NCBI GenBank assembly: GCA_900543915.1
Contig: UQTB01000025.1
Coordinates: 1 to 28,179, forward strand
Origin: an uncultured Eubacteriales bacterium
GTDB lineage: Bacteria; Bacillota; Clostridia; Christensenellales; Borkfalkiaceae
Length of the DNA stretch: 28,179 nucleotides
Direction of reading: 5' to 3'
Under the pieces are notes generated by a model that worked only from the letters and a program-made list of their open reading frames with translations, searched no databases and was not told the origin of the DNA. Position numbers and translations under genes: made by a program. This document shows positions 6,854 through 14,960 of the stretch, in pieces (position 1 is the stretch's first letter; every line of letters begins with the position of its first letter).

Positions 6854-9463
6854 ATGTACCGAAAGCAAAGCGAAGAAGTGTTACAGCTTCTTCAGTCGGA
6901 CGCCCGTCTGGGGCTCACCGACGAACAGGTTCTTTCTCAGCGTGAAAAGTTCGGCTTAAACGAGCTGGAAGAGAAAAAGCGGGAGCCCTGGATCGTCAAG
7001 TTCTTAAAACAGTTTGCAGACGTTTTGATCATCATTCTCCTCGTCGCGGCGGTGATATCCCTCATTGTCGACCCGAGCGAATGGGTGGACAGTCTCGTCA
7101 TCTTCATCGTCGTGATGCTGAACGCGGTCCTGGGCGTCGTGCAGGAGAGCAAGGCGGAAAAGTCGCTCGACGCGCTGAAGAAGATGTCTTCGCCCACCTG
7201 CAAGGTCATCCGGAACGGGAAGACGGACGTCATTCCCTCTGCCGAACTGGTGGTCGGGGATGTCATTCTGGTGGAAGCGGGGGACTTTATTCCCGCAGAC
7301 GCGCGCCTGATCGACGCAGTAAACCTCCAGGTCGACGAATCCGCCCTGACGGGAGAGTCGCTCCCGGTCAACAAGCATACCGAAATGCTGGAAGGGGAGA
7401 CAACCGCCTTGGGCGACCGTAAAAACATGCTGTTTTCTTCCACGTTCGTCACGGGCGGGCGCGGAAAAGCGGTCGTCACGGACGTAGGCATGAACACCGA
7501 GATCGGCAAGATCGCGGGCATGCTCAGCGCGCAGAAGAAGACGACAACCCCATTGCAGGACCGCCTCGCGCAGGTCGGCAAGGTAATCGGGATCGTATCC
7601 ATTTTAATCTGCGTCGTCGTGTTTGCGCTGGATTATTTCTTCCTGAAAGCGGATCTTTTGGAGAGCTTCAAGCTCGCCGTCGCATTGGCGGTGGCGGCGA
7701 TCCCGGAGGGGCTGGCGACCGTCGTCACCATCGTTTTGGCGATCGGCGTTCAGAAAATGGTCAAGGAAAACGCCATTGTCAAGAAACTCCCCGCCGTCGA
7801 GACGCTCGGTTCCACTTCCATCGTCTGTTCGGATAAGACGGGCACGCTGACGCAGAACAAGATGACCGTCTTGGAAGTGTTTGACAAAGAGCTGAAACTT
7901 CTCTCCGATCTGAATGAGGAAAACCATCGCCTGTTATCTTATTTTGCCCTCTGCTGCGATGCGAAAATAGAGGAAAAGGACGGGGAGGAAAAGCGGATCG
8001 GGGATCCGACCGAGACGGCGCTCGTCGAACTGAACAACCGTTACGGTATACCGGTGGACGGCGTGGAGCGCGTCGGCGAAATTCCCTTTGATTCGGAAAG
8101 AAAGCTGATGACGGTCGTCGTCAGAGAGGGGAACCGCTACGTCTCCATCACCAAAGGGGCGCCCGATATCCTTTTGAAGAGAGTGAAAGATCCCGCGGAA
8201 CTTACCGGCGTGAACGACGCGATCGTCAGCATGTCCGAGCGCGCGCTGCGCGTGCTGGCGCTGGGGATCAAGGTGTTCAATCAGATGCCGGCGGCAGACG
8301 ATTCGCTCGAGCAGGATCTTACCTTTCTCGGTCTGGCGGGAATGATCGACCCGCCCCGCCCGGAGGTCATCGAAGCGATCCGCACGGCGCGCGCCGCGGG
8401 CATCCGTACGGTCATGATCACGGGGGACAACATAATCACTGCCTCGGCGATCGCCCAACAGCTCGGTATTCTGGAAGAGGGGCAGCGGGCGGTATCTTCG
8501 GACGAACTGGAAGCCATGAGCGACGAGGAGCTGAAAGAACATATCGCCGAATTTTCGGTCTACGCGCGCGTCGCGCCCAAGGATAAGGTCCGCATCGTGG
8601 AAGCGTGGCAGTCGCACGGCAAGATCGTCGCGATGACGGGGGACGGCGTCAACGATTCTCCCGCTCTGAAAAAGGCGGATATCGGCTGCGCGATGGGGAT
8701 TACCGGTACGGATGTCTCCAAGGAGGCCGCCGACATGATCCTGACGGACGACAATTTCGCCACGATCATCAAAGCGGTCAAACAGGGGCGCGGGATCTAC
8801 GCGAATATCAGAAAATGCGTCAAATATCTTCTGTCGAGCAACATCGGCGAAGTGCTGACCATTCTGCTCGCAGAGCTCGTCACCGCAATCGGGCTCTTTA
8901 CGCTTCAGGTTCCCCTGGCGGGAATCCACCTGCTTTGGATCAACCTGGTGACCGATTCTCTGCCCGCCTTCGGGCTGGGCATGGAGCCGCCCGAAGAAGG
9001 CGTCATGCTGGAAAAACCGCGCCCCAAAGAGGAAGGATTTTTCGCGCACAGGCTGGGGCTTCATATCGCCCTCGAGGGGATCGTCGTCGGCCTTCTGACG
9101 CTGACCTCTTACATCATCGGCGAAACGGTGATCGGCGATCATGCGGTCGGGCAGACGATGGCGTTCATGACGCTCGCGGCGACGCAGCTGTTCCACTCCT
9201 ATAACGTGAAGAGCGACCGCACGATCTTTCAGCGGGGAACGCTCCGCAACCGTTTCCTGAACATCGCTTTTCTCGTCGGGTTCGCGATGCAGCTGATCGT
9301 CATCTACGTGCCGGGAATCAATACGGTCTTCAATACCGTGGCGCTTTCCGCCGCTCAGCTCGCGATCAGCGTCGGCCTGGCGTTCGGCATGGTGGTGGTA
9401 ATGGAGATCTACAAGTTGTTTGCAAACGTCGTTTTCGGCAGAAAAGCCAAATCGGCGCAGTGA
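6854..9463 (+). CDS. P-type cation-transporting ATPase (P2, Ca2+/Mn2+ type)
   Basis: An 869-residue ion pump. An N-terminal cation ATPase domain is followed by TM1-2 (about 55-95), actuator with LTGES (165-169), TM4 with AAIPEGLATVV (281-291), phosphorylation site DKTGTLT (D327), the nucleotide domain with KGAP, hinge MTGDGVNDSPALKKADIG, and four or more C-terminal membrane helices including NLVTDSLPAFGLG (TM6 ion ligands N and D). Family members export Ca2+ or Mn2+. The manganese riboswitch directly upstream makes Mn2+ efflux the likely job, as proposed for Lactococcus YoaB. I chose ATG 6854 with AAGGAGG 7 nt upstream over an in-frame GTG at 6836 that overlaps the ribosome site. Single-gene unit ended by a strong terminator. 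Confidence 0.92.
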   Translation: MYRKQSEEVLQLLQSDARLGLTDEQVLSQREKFGLNELEEKKREPWIVKFLKQFADVLIIILLVAAVISLIVDPSEWVDSLVIFIVVMLNAVLGVVQESKAEKSLDALKKMSSPTCKVIRNGKTDVIPSAELVVGDVILVEAGDFIPADARLIDAVNLQVDESALTGESLPVNKHTEMLEGETTALGDRKNMLFSSTFVTGGRGKAVVTDVGMNTEIGKIAGMLSAQKKTTTPLQDRLAQVGKVIGIVSILICVVVFALDYFFLKADLLESFKLAVALAVAAIPEGLATVVTIVLAIGVQKMVKENAIVKKLPAVETLGSTSIVCSDKTGTLTQNKMTVLEVFDKELKLLSDLNEENHRLLSYFALCCDAKIEEKDGEEKRIGDPTETALVELNNRYGIPVDGVERVGEIPFDSERKLMTVVVREGNRYVSITKGAPDILLKRVKDPAELTGVNDAIVSMSERALRVLALGIKVFNQMPAADDSLEQDLTFLGLAGMIDPPRPEVIEAIRTARAAGIRTVMITGDNIITASAIAQQLGILEEGQRAVSSDELEAMSDEELKEHIAEFSVYARVAPKDKVRIVEAWQSHGKIVAMTGDGVNDSPALKKADIGCAMGITGTDVSKEAADMILTDDNFATIIKAVKQGRGIYANIRKCVKYLLSSNIGEVLTILLAELVTAIGLFTLQVPLAGIHLLWINLVTDSLPAFGLGMEPPEEGVMLEKPRPKEEGFFAHRLGLHIALEGIVVGLLTLTSYIIGETVIGDHAVGQTMAFMTLAATQLFHSYNVKSDRTIFQRGTLRNRFLNIAFLVGFAMQLIVIYVPGINTVFNTVALSAAQLAISVGLAFGMVVVMEIYKLFANVVFGRKAKSAQ

Positions 9464-9468
9464 CCGGA

Positions 9469-9497
9469 GCCGGGCGGAAAATCTGCCCGGCTTTTTT
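9469..9497 (+). terminator. terminator after the ATPase gene
   Basis: GCCGGGC (9469-9475) pairs with GCCCGGC (9485-9491), followed by TTTTTT. Confidence 0.9.
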
Positions 9498-9507
9498 GCT
9501 GATTGAA

Positions 9508-9537
9508 TTGACAGAGGCGCCTCCGATTTGTTACAAT
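9508..9537 (+). promoter_or_regulatory. promoter of the DUF1846 gene with a palindromic spacer
   Basis: TTGACA (9508-9513), 18-nt spacer, TACAAT (9532-9537). The spacer contains the perfect 10-bp palindrome GAGGCGCCTC (9514-9523), placed where a repressor would block polymerase. The leader carries GGGAGGA before the ATG at 9571. Confidence 0.75.
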
Positions 9538-9570
9538 ATGCGAGGATGAATTTTACGGGAGGAAGAACCT

Positions 9571-11055
9571 ATGAGGGCAGTGGGATTTGACAACGAGAAA
9601 TATCTGAAGTTGCAGTCGGAAAAGATTCTGGAGCGCATCCGCCAGTTCGGCGGCAAGCTCTATCTGGAATTCGGCGGCAAACTCATCGATGATTTCCATG
9701 CGTCCCGCGTCCTTCCCGGTTTTCAGCCGGACAGCAAGATCCGCATGCTCATGCAGCTGAAAGAACAGGCGGAGATCGTGCTCGTAATAAACGCGGAGGA
9801 TATCGAGAACAACAAATTCCGCAGCGATATCGGCATATCTTACGATATGGACGTACTGCGCCTCATCGATTTTTTCCGCGGCCGCGGGCTTTACGTGGGG
9901 AGCGTCGTCCTGACGCGCTACGCCAGCCAGCCCGCCGCAAAGGCCTTCCGCAAAAAGCTGGAGTTGCTCGGCGTAAAATGCTACCGCCACTATACGATCG
10001 CCGGCTATCCCTCCGATATCACCACCATCGTCAGCGACGAGGGTTACGGGAAAAACGAATACATCGAGACGGAGCGCTCCCTGGTGGTCGTTACCGCGCC
10101 CGGACCGGGCAGCGGAAAAATGGCGACCTGCCTGTCTCAGCTCTACCACGAGCATAAGCGCGGAATCCGCGCGGGGTATGCAAAATACGAGACCTTTCCC
10201 GTATGGAACCTGCCCCTCCGCCATCCGGTCAATATCGCCTACGAGGCGGCGACAGCGGATTTGAACGACGTCAACATGATCGACCCCTTTCATCTGGAGC
10301 AATACGGCGTAACCACGGTCAATTACAACCGCGACGTGGAAATTTTTCCCGTGCTCGACACGATGTTCAAGACGATTTTAGGCTATTCTCCCTACCATTC
10401 TCCCACGGATATGGGGGTAAACATGGCGGGATACTGCATCGTAGACGACGAGGTCTGCCGCAGGGCCGCAGAGCAGGAGGTGATCCGCCGTTATTATAAC
10501 GCGCAGTGCGGCGCCGCGGTGGGAACGGTCTCCAAAGAAGAAGTCGGGAAGATCGAGCTCCTCTTAAAACAGCTGAATCTCGATCCACAGAGCCGTCCCG
10601 TCGTCCTGCCTGCGCTCAGAAAAGCGGAGCAGACGGGGGAGCCCGCCGTCGCCATACAGCTGAACGACGGCAGGATCGTCACGGGTAAAACGGGGGAATT
10701 TCTCGGCGCGAGCGCTTCCGCGCTCCTGAACGCTTTAAAGACGCTCGCCGGGATCGACGACAAAGAACAGCTGATTGCGCCGCTGTTTATCGAACCCGTG
10801 CAGGCGCTGAAGGTAAACTTTATGGGGAGCCTGAATCCGCGGCTGCATACGGATGAGACGCTGATGGCGCTCTCCATCTGCGCCGTCACCAACGAGAACG
10901 CGCGCCGCGCGCTCGACAAGCTGTCCGAACTGAACGGCTGCGAGTTCCATTCCAGCGTCATCCTCTCCGCAATTGACGAAAAGACGTTGAAAAAGCTGGG
11001 CATGCACCTCACGTTCGAACCGCGGCATCAGACGAAGAAGCTGTATTACAAATAA
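9571..11055 (+). CDS. DUF1846 family protein
   Basis: A 494-residue cytosolic protein of full family length. It begins with VGFDNEKYLKLQSEKILERI and the FGGKLYLEFGGKLIDDFHASRVLPGF block that defines DUF1846 proteins of Bacillota. A glycine-rich stretch APGPGSGKMATCLSQL near residue 180 resembles a nucleotide-binding P-loop, but no Walker B is evident, and I am not aware of an established reaction. The rest is rich in conserved Tyr/Asn/Asp segments (NYNRDVEIFPVLDTM). No membrane segment or signal is seen. It has its own promoter and terminator, so the neighbours say little about function. Start ATG with GGGAGGA 7 nt upstream. Confidence 0.8.
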   Translation: MRAVGFDNEKYLKLQSEKILERIRQFGGKLYLEFGGKLIDDFHASRVLPGFQPDSKIRMLMQLKEQAEIVLVINAEDIENNKFRSDIGISYDMDVLRLIDFFRGRGLYVGSVVLTRYASQPAAKAFRKKLELLGVKCYRHYTIAGYPSDITTIVSDEGYGKNEYIETERSLVVVTAPGPGSGKMATCLSQLYHEHKRGIRAGYAKYETFPVWNLPLRHPVNIAYEAATADLNDVNMIDPFHLEQYGVTTVNYNRDVEIFPVLDTMFKTILGYSPYHSPTDMGVNMAGYCIVDDEVCRRAAEQEVIRRYYNAQCGAAVGTVSKEEVGKIELLLKQLNLDPQSRPVVLPALRKAEQTGEPAVAIQLNDGRIVTGKTGEFLGASASALLNALKTLAGIDDKEQLIAPLFIEPVQALKVNFMGSLNPRLHTDETLMALSICAVTNENARRALDKLSELNGCEFHSSVILSAIDEKTLKKLGMHLTFEPRHQTKKLYYK

Positions 11056-11071
11056 ATTTTTGTCGAACATT

Positions 11072-11093
11072 GCGCCTCACGTGGGCGCTTTTT
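11072..11093 (+). terminator. terminator after DUF1846
   Basis: GCGCC(T) and (G)GGCGC pair around CACGT, followed by TTTTT. Moderate strength. Confidence 0.65.
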
Positions 11094-11197
11094 CGTTACA
11101 GGGAGAAAATTCGCCTGTTTTTGCGCTCAAAGTGAGAGGAAAAGCTGGGTTTTCTGCATTTTTTCGGAAAAAGAAAGATAAATTTATGAGATAAATA

Positions 11198-11226
11198 TTG
11201 ACAAAATGCAAAAATAGCGGTACAAT
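11198..11226 (+). promoter_or_regulatory. promoter of the membrane-anchored unknown gene
   Basis: TTGACA (11198-11203), 17-nt spacer, TACAAT (11221-11226), followed by AAGGAGG (11245-11251) before the ATG at 11257. Confidence 0.85.
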
Positions 11227-11256
11227 ATTATCAAAAAAGACTATAAGGAGGAGTTT

Positions 11257-11958
11257 ATGGAAACTTATTTGTTGATTTTTACGTGCCTGATGGGTGCCGT
11301 TTTGCTTGTCGCGATCGGTAATTTGATCCTTGAGATCGTAAAAGCAAAGAAAAATACGGCTTCCGCTCCGGAAAAAGAGGTCCCGAAAGCGGAAGAGCCT
11401 GCCTGCGCCTGCGAGGCGTGCGCACCCGCAGAGGAACCCGCGCCCGTGCCCGAGCCGCAGCCCGCCGCATCGGTTGCCGCGGCGGAAGAAGAGGCTGCCG
11501 CCACTGTCACTGTGGACGATAACACGGTGGTTTTTTCCAAGGTCGAAACGGCCGGGTATGCCGATCAGCTCCAGGAGCTTCCCGAAGAGCAGAAGGATTA
11601 CTATAAGCAGCTGAAAGAGCATATTTCTGCGTTTGGCGAGATCAAGGAAGTCGTCGCGAACAAGTACGAGACCGTTTACTATAAGGGTAGAAATCTGTTG
11701 ATTCGCATTCAGATCAGAAAATCGCAGCTCCTCCTGAAATTCGAGCTTCCCAACGAACAGCTGAACGATTATGCGCGCATCAGCAACGACAAGTATATCA
11801 AAGAAAAGCTCTTTGAAATCCGGGTTTCCGACGAACCTGCGCTCAATACCGCGCTGAAGGTAACCGATATCGCGCGGGAACGCATCGACGCGGAGATCGA
11901 AAAGAAAAAAGAAGAGCGCCGCGCGAAGAGAAGAGCCGCGGCAGCAGCGAAAAATTAA
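11257..11958 (+). CDS. membrane-anchored protein of unknown function
   Basis: A 233-residue protein that I do not recognise. Residues 4-27 form one hydrophobic helix with a following KAKK, so the bulk should be cytoplasmic. Residues 35-90 are a low-complexity linker of Ala, Pro and Glu with a small CACEAC cluster. Residues 95-190 form a compact-looking domain (LPEEQKDYYKQLKEHI, then YETVYYKGRNLLIRIQIRK and LLLKFELPNEQ) that faintly recalls DUF5655-type domains. The C-terminus is a highly basic Lys/Arg/Ala helix with KKKEERRAKRRAAAAAK, suited to binding nucleic acid or the membrane. A consensus promoter and a strong ribosome site suggest high expression. It stands alone between terminators. 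Confidence 0.75.
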   Translation: METYLLIFTCLMGAVLLVAIGNLILEIVKAKKNTASAPEKEVPKAEEPACACEACAPAEEPAPVPEPQPAASVAAAEEEAAATVTVDDNTVVFSKVETAGYADQLQELPEEQKDYYKQLKEHISAFGEIKEVVANKYETVYYKGRNLLIRIQIRKSQLLLKFELPNEQLNDYARISNDKYIKEKLFEIRVSDEPALNTALKVTDIARERIDAEIEKKKEERRAKRRAAAAAKN

Positions 11959-11962
11959 ACAG

Positions 11963-11990
11963 AAAACCCCGCTCGAAAGCGGGGTTTTTT
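11963..11990. terminator. bidirectional terminator between convergent genes
   Basis: AAAACCCCGCT (11963-11973) pairs with AGCGGGGTTTT (11978-11988) around CGAA. It serves the plus-strand gene and abuts the stop codon of the minus-strand CDF gene (11989-11991). Confidence 0.88.
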
Positions 11991-12912
11991 ATTGCTCTTC
12001 GCGGTCGGAAAATTCGTTTTCCAAGAGGTCGATATCCACAGGGTTGACGTGCACCATGCAATGTTTGATGCGTTCATCGAGATTTTCCACTGCGTCGTGC
12101 GCTTCCTGTGCGATGCGGTGCGCGGTGATCAGGGGGAGGTTCTGATAGCAGCCGATCTCGATATCCACGTAGATGCGGTTGCCGAAGACGCGCGTCTTGA
12201 TGTCGTCCACGCGCAGCACGCCCTTGACGGAGAGCAGCGTCCTTCTGATTTTGTCATTGAAATTCCTGTCGCAGGATTTATCCACCATTTTTCCGATCGC
12301 CTCGCGGAAGATATTGACGGCGGCGCGCGCAATGAGCAGACAGATGACGAGGGAGGCGATGATGTCGAGAATGGGATAGCCGCACATCCCGCCGATGATT
12401 CCGACGAGGACGCCGAGGGAGGAAAATACGTCTACGCGGTGGTCCCAGGCGCTCGCCTTCAACGATACGGAGTCGATGGACTTCGCTTTTTTGATGGTGT
12501 ACCAGTAAAGGGTTTCCTTCACCGCTATGGTGACGGCGACTGCCGCGATCGCCAGCGCATTCGGCTTTTCCGTCTGCATGTACGATCCGTCGATCAGTTT
12601 TTCTACCCCCATATATCCGATCGCGAGCCCCGTCCCGAACAGCAGAACGGAGAGCAGAATGGAGACGACGCATTCCAGCCGTTCGTGGCCGTAGGGATGA
12701 TCGTCGTCGATGGGTTTTGAGGAAATCGTCACGCCGATGATGACGATGACGGTGCAGATGACGTCGGAAGCGGAATTGACCGCGTCCGAGATCAGCGCGC
12801 TGGAATGGCCGAAGATCCCCGCCAGCAGTTTGAGCGCCATCAGCGAAAAATTTGCGATCATCGTCACGACGGAGACTCTCATGATAATTTTTTTCGTGTC
12901 GAGTACGGACAT
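11989..12912 (-). CDS. cation diffusion facilitator (CDF) exporter, probably Mn2+
   Basis: A 307-residue six-helix transporter exchanging a divalent metal for protons. It has the family blocks GHSSALISDAVNSASDV (TM2) and DDDHPYGHERLE (loop after TM2), and a C-terminal cytoplasmic domain ending near VHVNPVD. The TM5 metal site reads AWDHRVD (D157, D161), a DxxxD pair, and TM2 reads N46xxxD50. In the CDF family DxxxD in TM5 marks manganese transporters, while zinc transporters have HxxxD. ATG 12912 was chosen over a frame extension to 13032 because the latter would cross the promoter; the ribosome site GGGAGAA lies about 13 nt upstream. It is divergent from dtd. A second Mn2+ exporter in this window is the riboswitch-controlled ATPase. 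Metal specificity is inferred from motifs. Confidence 0.88.
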   Translation of the reverse strand: MSVLDTKKIIMRVSVVTMIANFSLMALKLLAGIFGHSSALISDAVNSASDVICTVIVIIGVTISSKPIDDDHPYGHERLECVVSILLSVLLFGTGLAIGYMGVEKLIDGSYMQTEKPNALAIAAVAVTIAVKETLYWYTIKKAKSIDSVSLKASAWDHRVDVFSSLGVLVGIIGGMCGYPILDIIASLVICLLIARAAVNIFREAIGKMVDKSCDRNFNDKIRRTLLSVKGVLRVDDIKTRVFGNRIYVDIEIGCYQNLPLITAHRIAQEAHDAVENLDERIKHCMVHVNPVDIDLLENEFSDREEQ

Positions 12913-12945
12913 AAAACTGTTTTTTTCTCCCTGATAATTCCTATT

Positions 12946-12974
12946 ATCATACACGAAATCAAAACAGTTGTCAA
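12946..12974 (-). promoter_or_regulatory. promoter of the CDF gene
   Basis: On the minus strand TTGACA (12969-12974), 17-nt spacer, TATGAT (12946-12951). Its -35 occupies the same bases as the -35 of the divergent dtd promoter. Confidence 0.8.
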
Positions 12975-12996
12975 ATCTTTTCGGATATGATACAAT
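12968..12996 (+). promoter_or_regulatory. promoter of dtd, leaderless geometry
   Basis: TTGTCA (12968-12973), 17-nt spacer, TACAAT (12991-12996), then six bases to the ATG at 13003. No ribosome site. The -35 overlaps that of the divergent CDF promoter by five bases. Confidence 0.72.
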
Positions 12997-13002
12997 CATT
13001 TT

Positions 13003-13440
13003 ATGAAAGCATTGATCCAACGCGTGACGCATGCGGAATTATCGGTAAACGGCGCGCTCGTCTCCTCCGTAAAAAGGGGCTATCTCGTCTTTTTGGGCGT
13101 TCAGAAAGGCGATACGCGGGAACAGGCGGAATATCTCGCGGCAAAGACGGCGAAACTCCGCATTTTTGAAGACGAAAACGGCAAGATCAACCGCTCGGTT
13201 TTGGAGGTCGGCGGAGAAGCGCTCGCCGTTTCTCAGTTTACATTGCTGGCGAACGCCTCGCACGGCAACCGGCCGGATTTTCTGGAAGCGGAAGTTCCCG
13301 CTTTGGCGGAGCCGCTCTACGACTGTTACTGCGAGTCGCTCCGCGCATGCGGCGTTCCCGTGAAAAAGGGCATTTTCGGCGCGGATATGAAAATCGAGCT
13401 CTTAAACGACGGTCCTTTTACGATTCTGCTGGAAAAATAG
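13003..13440 (+). CDS. dtd: D-aminoacyl-tRNA deacylase
   Basis: A 145-residue protein that hydrolyses D-amino acids (and glycine mischarged on tRNA-Ala) from tRNA, keeping them out of proteins. It has the standard length and both active-site signatures: SQFTL at 77-81 and the cross-subunit Gly-Pro motif NDGPFT at 135-140. The opening MKALIQRVTHAELSVNG is typical of the family. The -10 box ends 6 nt before the ATG and no Shine-Dalgarno is visible, so a leaderless transcript is predicted. In many Bacillota dtd follows relA; here it is alone, divergent from a metal exporter, and ended by a strong hairpin. Confidence 0.95.
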   Translation: MKALIQRVTHAELSVNGALVSSVKRGYLVFLGVQKGDTREQAEYLAAKTAKLRIFEDENGKINRSVLEVGGEALAVSQFTLLANASHGNRPDFLEAEVPALAEPLYDCYCESLRACGVPVKKGIFGADMKIELLNDGPFTILLEK

Positions 13441-13485
13441 GGGAATATGAAAAGGCGCGGCTAACCGGCAATTCCCATAAAAGTC

Positions 13486-13519
13486 AGAGAGCGAAGAATG
13501 ATCAGATTCTTCGCTCTTT
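13486..13519. terminator. bidirectional terminator between dtd and the AT-rich pair
   Basis: AGAGCGAAGAAT (13488-13499) pairs perfectly with ATTCTTCGCTCT (13506-13517) around a 6-nt loop, with short T/A flanks. It lies between convergent genes. Confidence 0.75.
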
Positions 13520-13550
13520 GTAATATTCTATCCGTTCTATAAATGATAAT

Positions 13551-13940
13551 TCAGTTTTTGTTCTTTGAACGAATAATCATCAATGCGGAACATACGAATG
13601 AAACGGCTGAGCAAATAAACAAGAGGGTTATACATATCCCGACATAAACGCCTGCCGCTATATGCCTGTAAATAAGTTGCGCGCAAATAAAAGCCAACAG
13701 CTTAAAAGGAAAATCAATGAAGCAAAACGGACTTAAAACCTTATTCCGCTTTAACGACAGCGTTTCGCTTGAACACGCAACAAAAAACAAGGGTAAAAAA
13801 ACAAGCGTTACATCCCAATTCAACAGAACATCCTTCTTTACTAAATAGAAAGTACTAAACAAGATTGCCGCATAATAAAGGATATTCCAAATAACAGCTC
13901 TTTTCGCCCGGCGTAAAGCCGAGTCTTCATCTTTGTTCAA
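13551..13940 (-). CDS. small AT-rich multi-span membrane protein, unknown function
   Basis: A 129-residue protein that I do not recognise. After a charged start (NKDEDSALRRAKR) there are four likely membrane segments at about residues 15-33, 40-56, 70-90 and 95-122, and a basic tail RSKNKN. The start is TTG at 13938-13940: AGAGGGG stands 6 nt upstream and no in-frame ATG is nearby. It begins 17 nt after the DUF4375 gene ends, so the two are probably one transcript. Base composition is like that gene and unlike the GC-rich surroundings. The pairing suggests a membrane partner for the DUF4375 protein, possibly a toxin/immunity or defence pair, but nothing in the sequence proves it. Confidence 0.65.
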   Translation of the reverse strand: MNKDEDSALRRAKRAVIWNILYYAAILFSTFYLVKKDVLLNWDVTLVFLPLFFVACSSETLSLKRNKVLSPFCFIDFPFKLLAFICAQLIYRHIAAGVYVGICITLLFICSAVSFVCSALMIIRSKNKN

Positions 13941-13957
13941 AATACGCCCCTCTAAAT

Positions 13958-14809
13958 TTAATTTTTATTTAAAATTTTCATAACCTTACTTGCGAGTTTG
14001 GGTAAAATCTCATCCTGCATTTTATCGTATTCGAATTCGCCGTTAAACGCTTCGCAATCTTCTCCGTTGTTATGTGCGTATAACGCTTTTTCAAATAATG
14101 TATATAATGACGGCGGAAGCAATTTTTTAAAACGTTTTTTCAGTTGTTCTACGTCCCAATTTGAATTCTCTGCAAAATCCCAAAATTGGTCGAATCCACC
14201 ATTGCAAATCTCATTATAAAAGGACATAACTTGATAAGCGCCAAACAAAGCGTCGTCGTTAGAAATCTCAAATTCATCACAGTTAGCCCACCAGTCAACA
14301 AAATTGTCGTAATCGGCAGAGAATGCGTCGTTTAACTTATTTTCCCTTGGCGGCAATTGTTTTTGTTCTTGCAAAACTCTTTCTTGAAACCCTGACGGAA
14401 AAACAAGTTTAACTTTTGTTTTTCTGAAAACGGTCTGTTTTTCTTCCAACTTTATGTCGTATACGGCGCAAATCGTTTTAAGCATATTGAGAGACTTATC
14501 ACTGTATTGAGTTTCATTTTTTAATATCAGGTATTTTTTGTTAATATCATACTTCTTGATATGATTCATAGAAGCAAACAAAATAGAAGATACAACCGCG
14601 GGTAGTTCGATTCTTTGAAATATAAAATTGCAAAATTCTTTGTTTAACTCACTCGGAACAGACACCAAGACAAACAATAATCGAGTTATGTCCTGTTTTT
14701 CTCGTTCGGTTACATTGCCCGAAAATTTGTTTTCGTTATAGATGCTGAATGCACAGCTTAAAAAAGCATCGAAATAATTCTGTTTTTGTAATTCCATAGT
14801 CATATCCAT
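13958..14809 (-). CDS. DUF4375 (DMP19-like) domain protein
   Basis: A 283-residue protein. The C-terminal half (about 160-283) is a DUF4375/DMP19-type domain: ALFGAYQVMSFYNEICNGGFDQFW, then LPPSLYTLFEKAL and a terminal LASKVMKILNKN. The founding member, Neisseria DMP19, is a DNA-mimic protein. The N-terminal half is helical and not assigned. The frame is open up to a TTG at 14830; the best starts are ATGs at 14809, 14803 and 14797, none with a good Shine-Dalgarno. Just upstream GGCGGAG precedes a 9-codon ORF (14843-14814) that ends 4 nt before ATG 14809, so translation may be coupled to it. AT-rich, with a membrane protein downstream; looks horizontally acquired. Exact start uncertain. Confidence 0.7.
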   Translation of the reverse strand: MDMTMELQKQNYFDAFLSCAFSIYNENKFSGNVTEREKQDITRLLFVLVSVPSELNKEFCNFIFQRIELPAVVSSILFASMNHIKKYDINKKYLILKNETQYSDKSLNMLKTICAVYDIKLEEKQTVFRKTKVKLVFPSGFQERVLQEQKQLPPRENKLNDAFSADYDNFVDWWANCDEFEISNDDALFGAYQVMSFYNEICNGGFDQFWDFAENSNWDVEQLKKRFKKLLPPSLYTLFEKALYAHNNGEDCEAFNGEFEYDKMQDEILPKLASKVMKILNKN

Positions 14810-14813
14810 AAAT

Positions 14814-14843
14814 TCAGAAGAAGGGGCCAAAAGAGTGAAACAT
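14814..14843 (-). CDS. possible 9-codon leader peptide before the DUF4375 gene
   Basis: The ORF encodes MFHSFGPFF followed by TGA. GGCGGAG lies 5 nt upstream of its ATG, a better ribosome site than any in front of the DUF4375 start. The stop is 4 nt before ATG 14809. It may exist to load ribosomes, or it may be the remains of a frameshifted N-terminus. Confidence 0.25.
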   Translation of the reverse strand: MFHSFGPFF

Positions 14844-14875
14844 TTTTCTCCGCCAGATTACCGTTTATCTTTTCA

Positions 14876-14904
14876 ATTATAAAACAAACGGCGTAAAAAG
14901 TAAA
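14876..14904 (-). promoter_or_regulatory. promoter of the DUF4375-membrane protein pair
   Basis: On the minus strand TTTACT (14899-14904), 17-nt spacer, TATAAT (14876-14881). Confidence 0.5.
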
Positions 14905-14960
14905 ATACAGGTCTTATCGCTCGCAGATGTTAGCGGGGCTGATGTTGATATTTTATGGCA

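Noticed and set aside
7934..9196. 420-codon minus-strand frame opposite the P-type ATPase
   Set aside because: Shadow frame with no recognisable domain, while the plus-strand gene is unmistakable.
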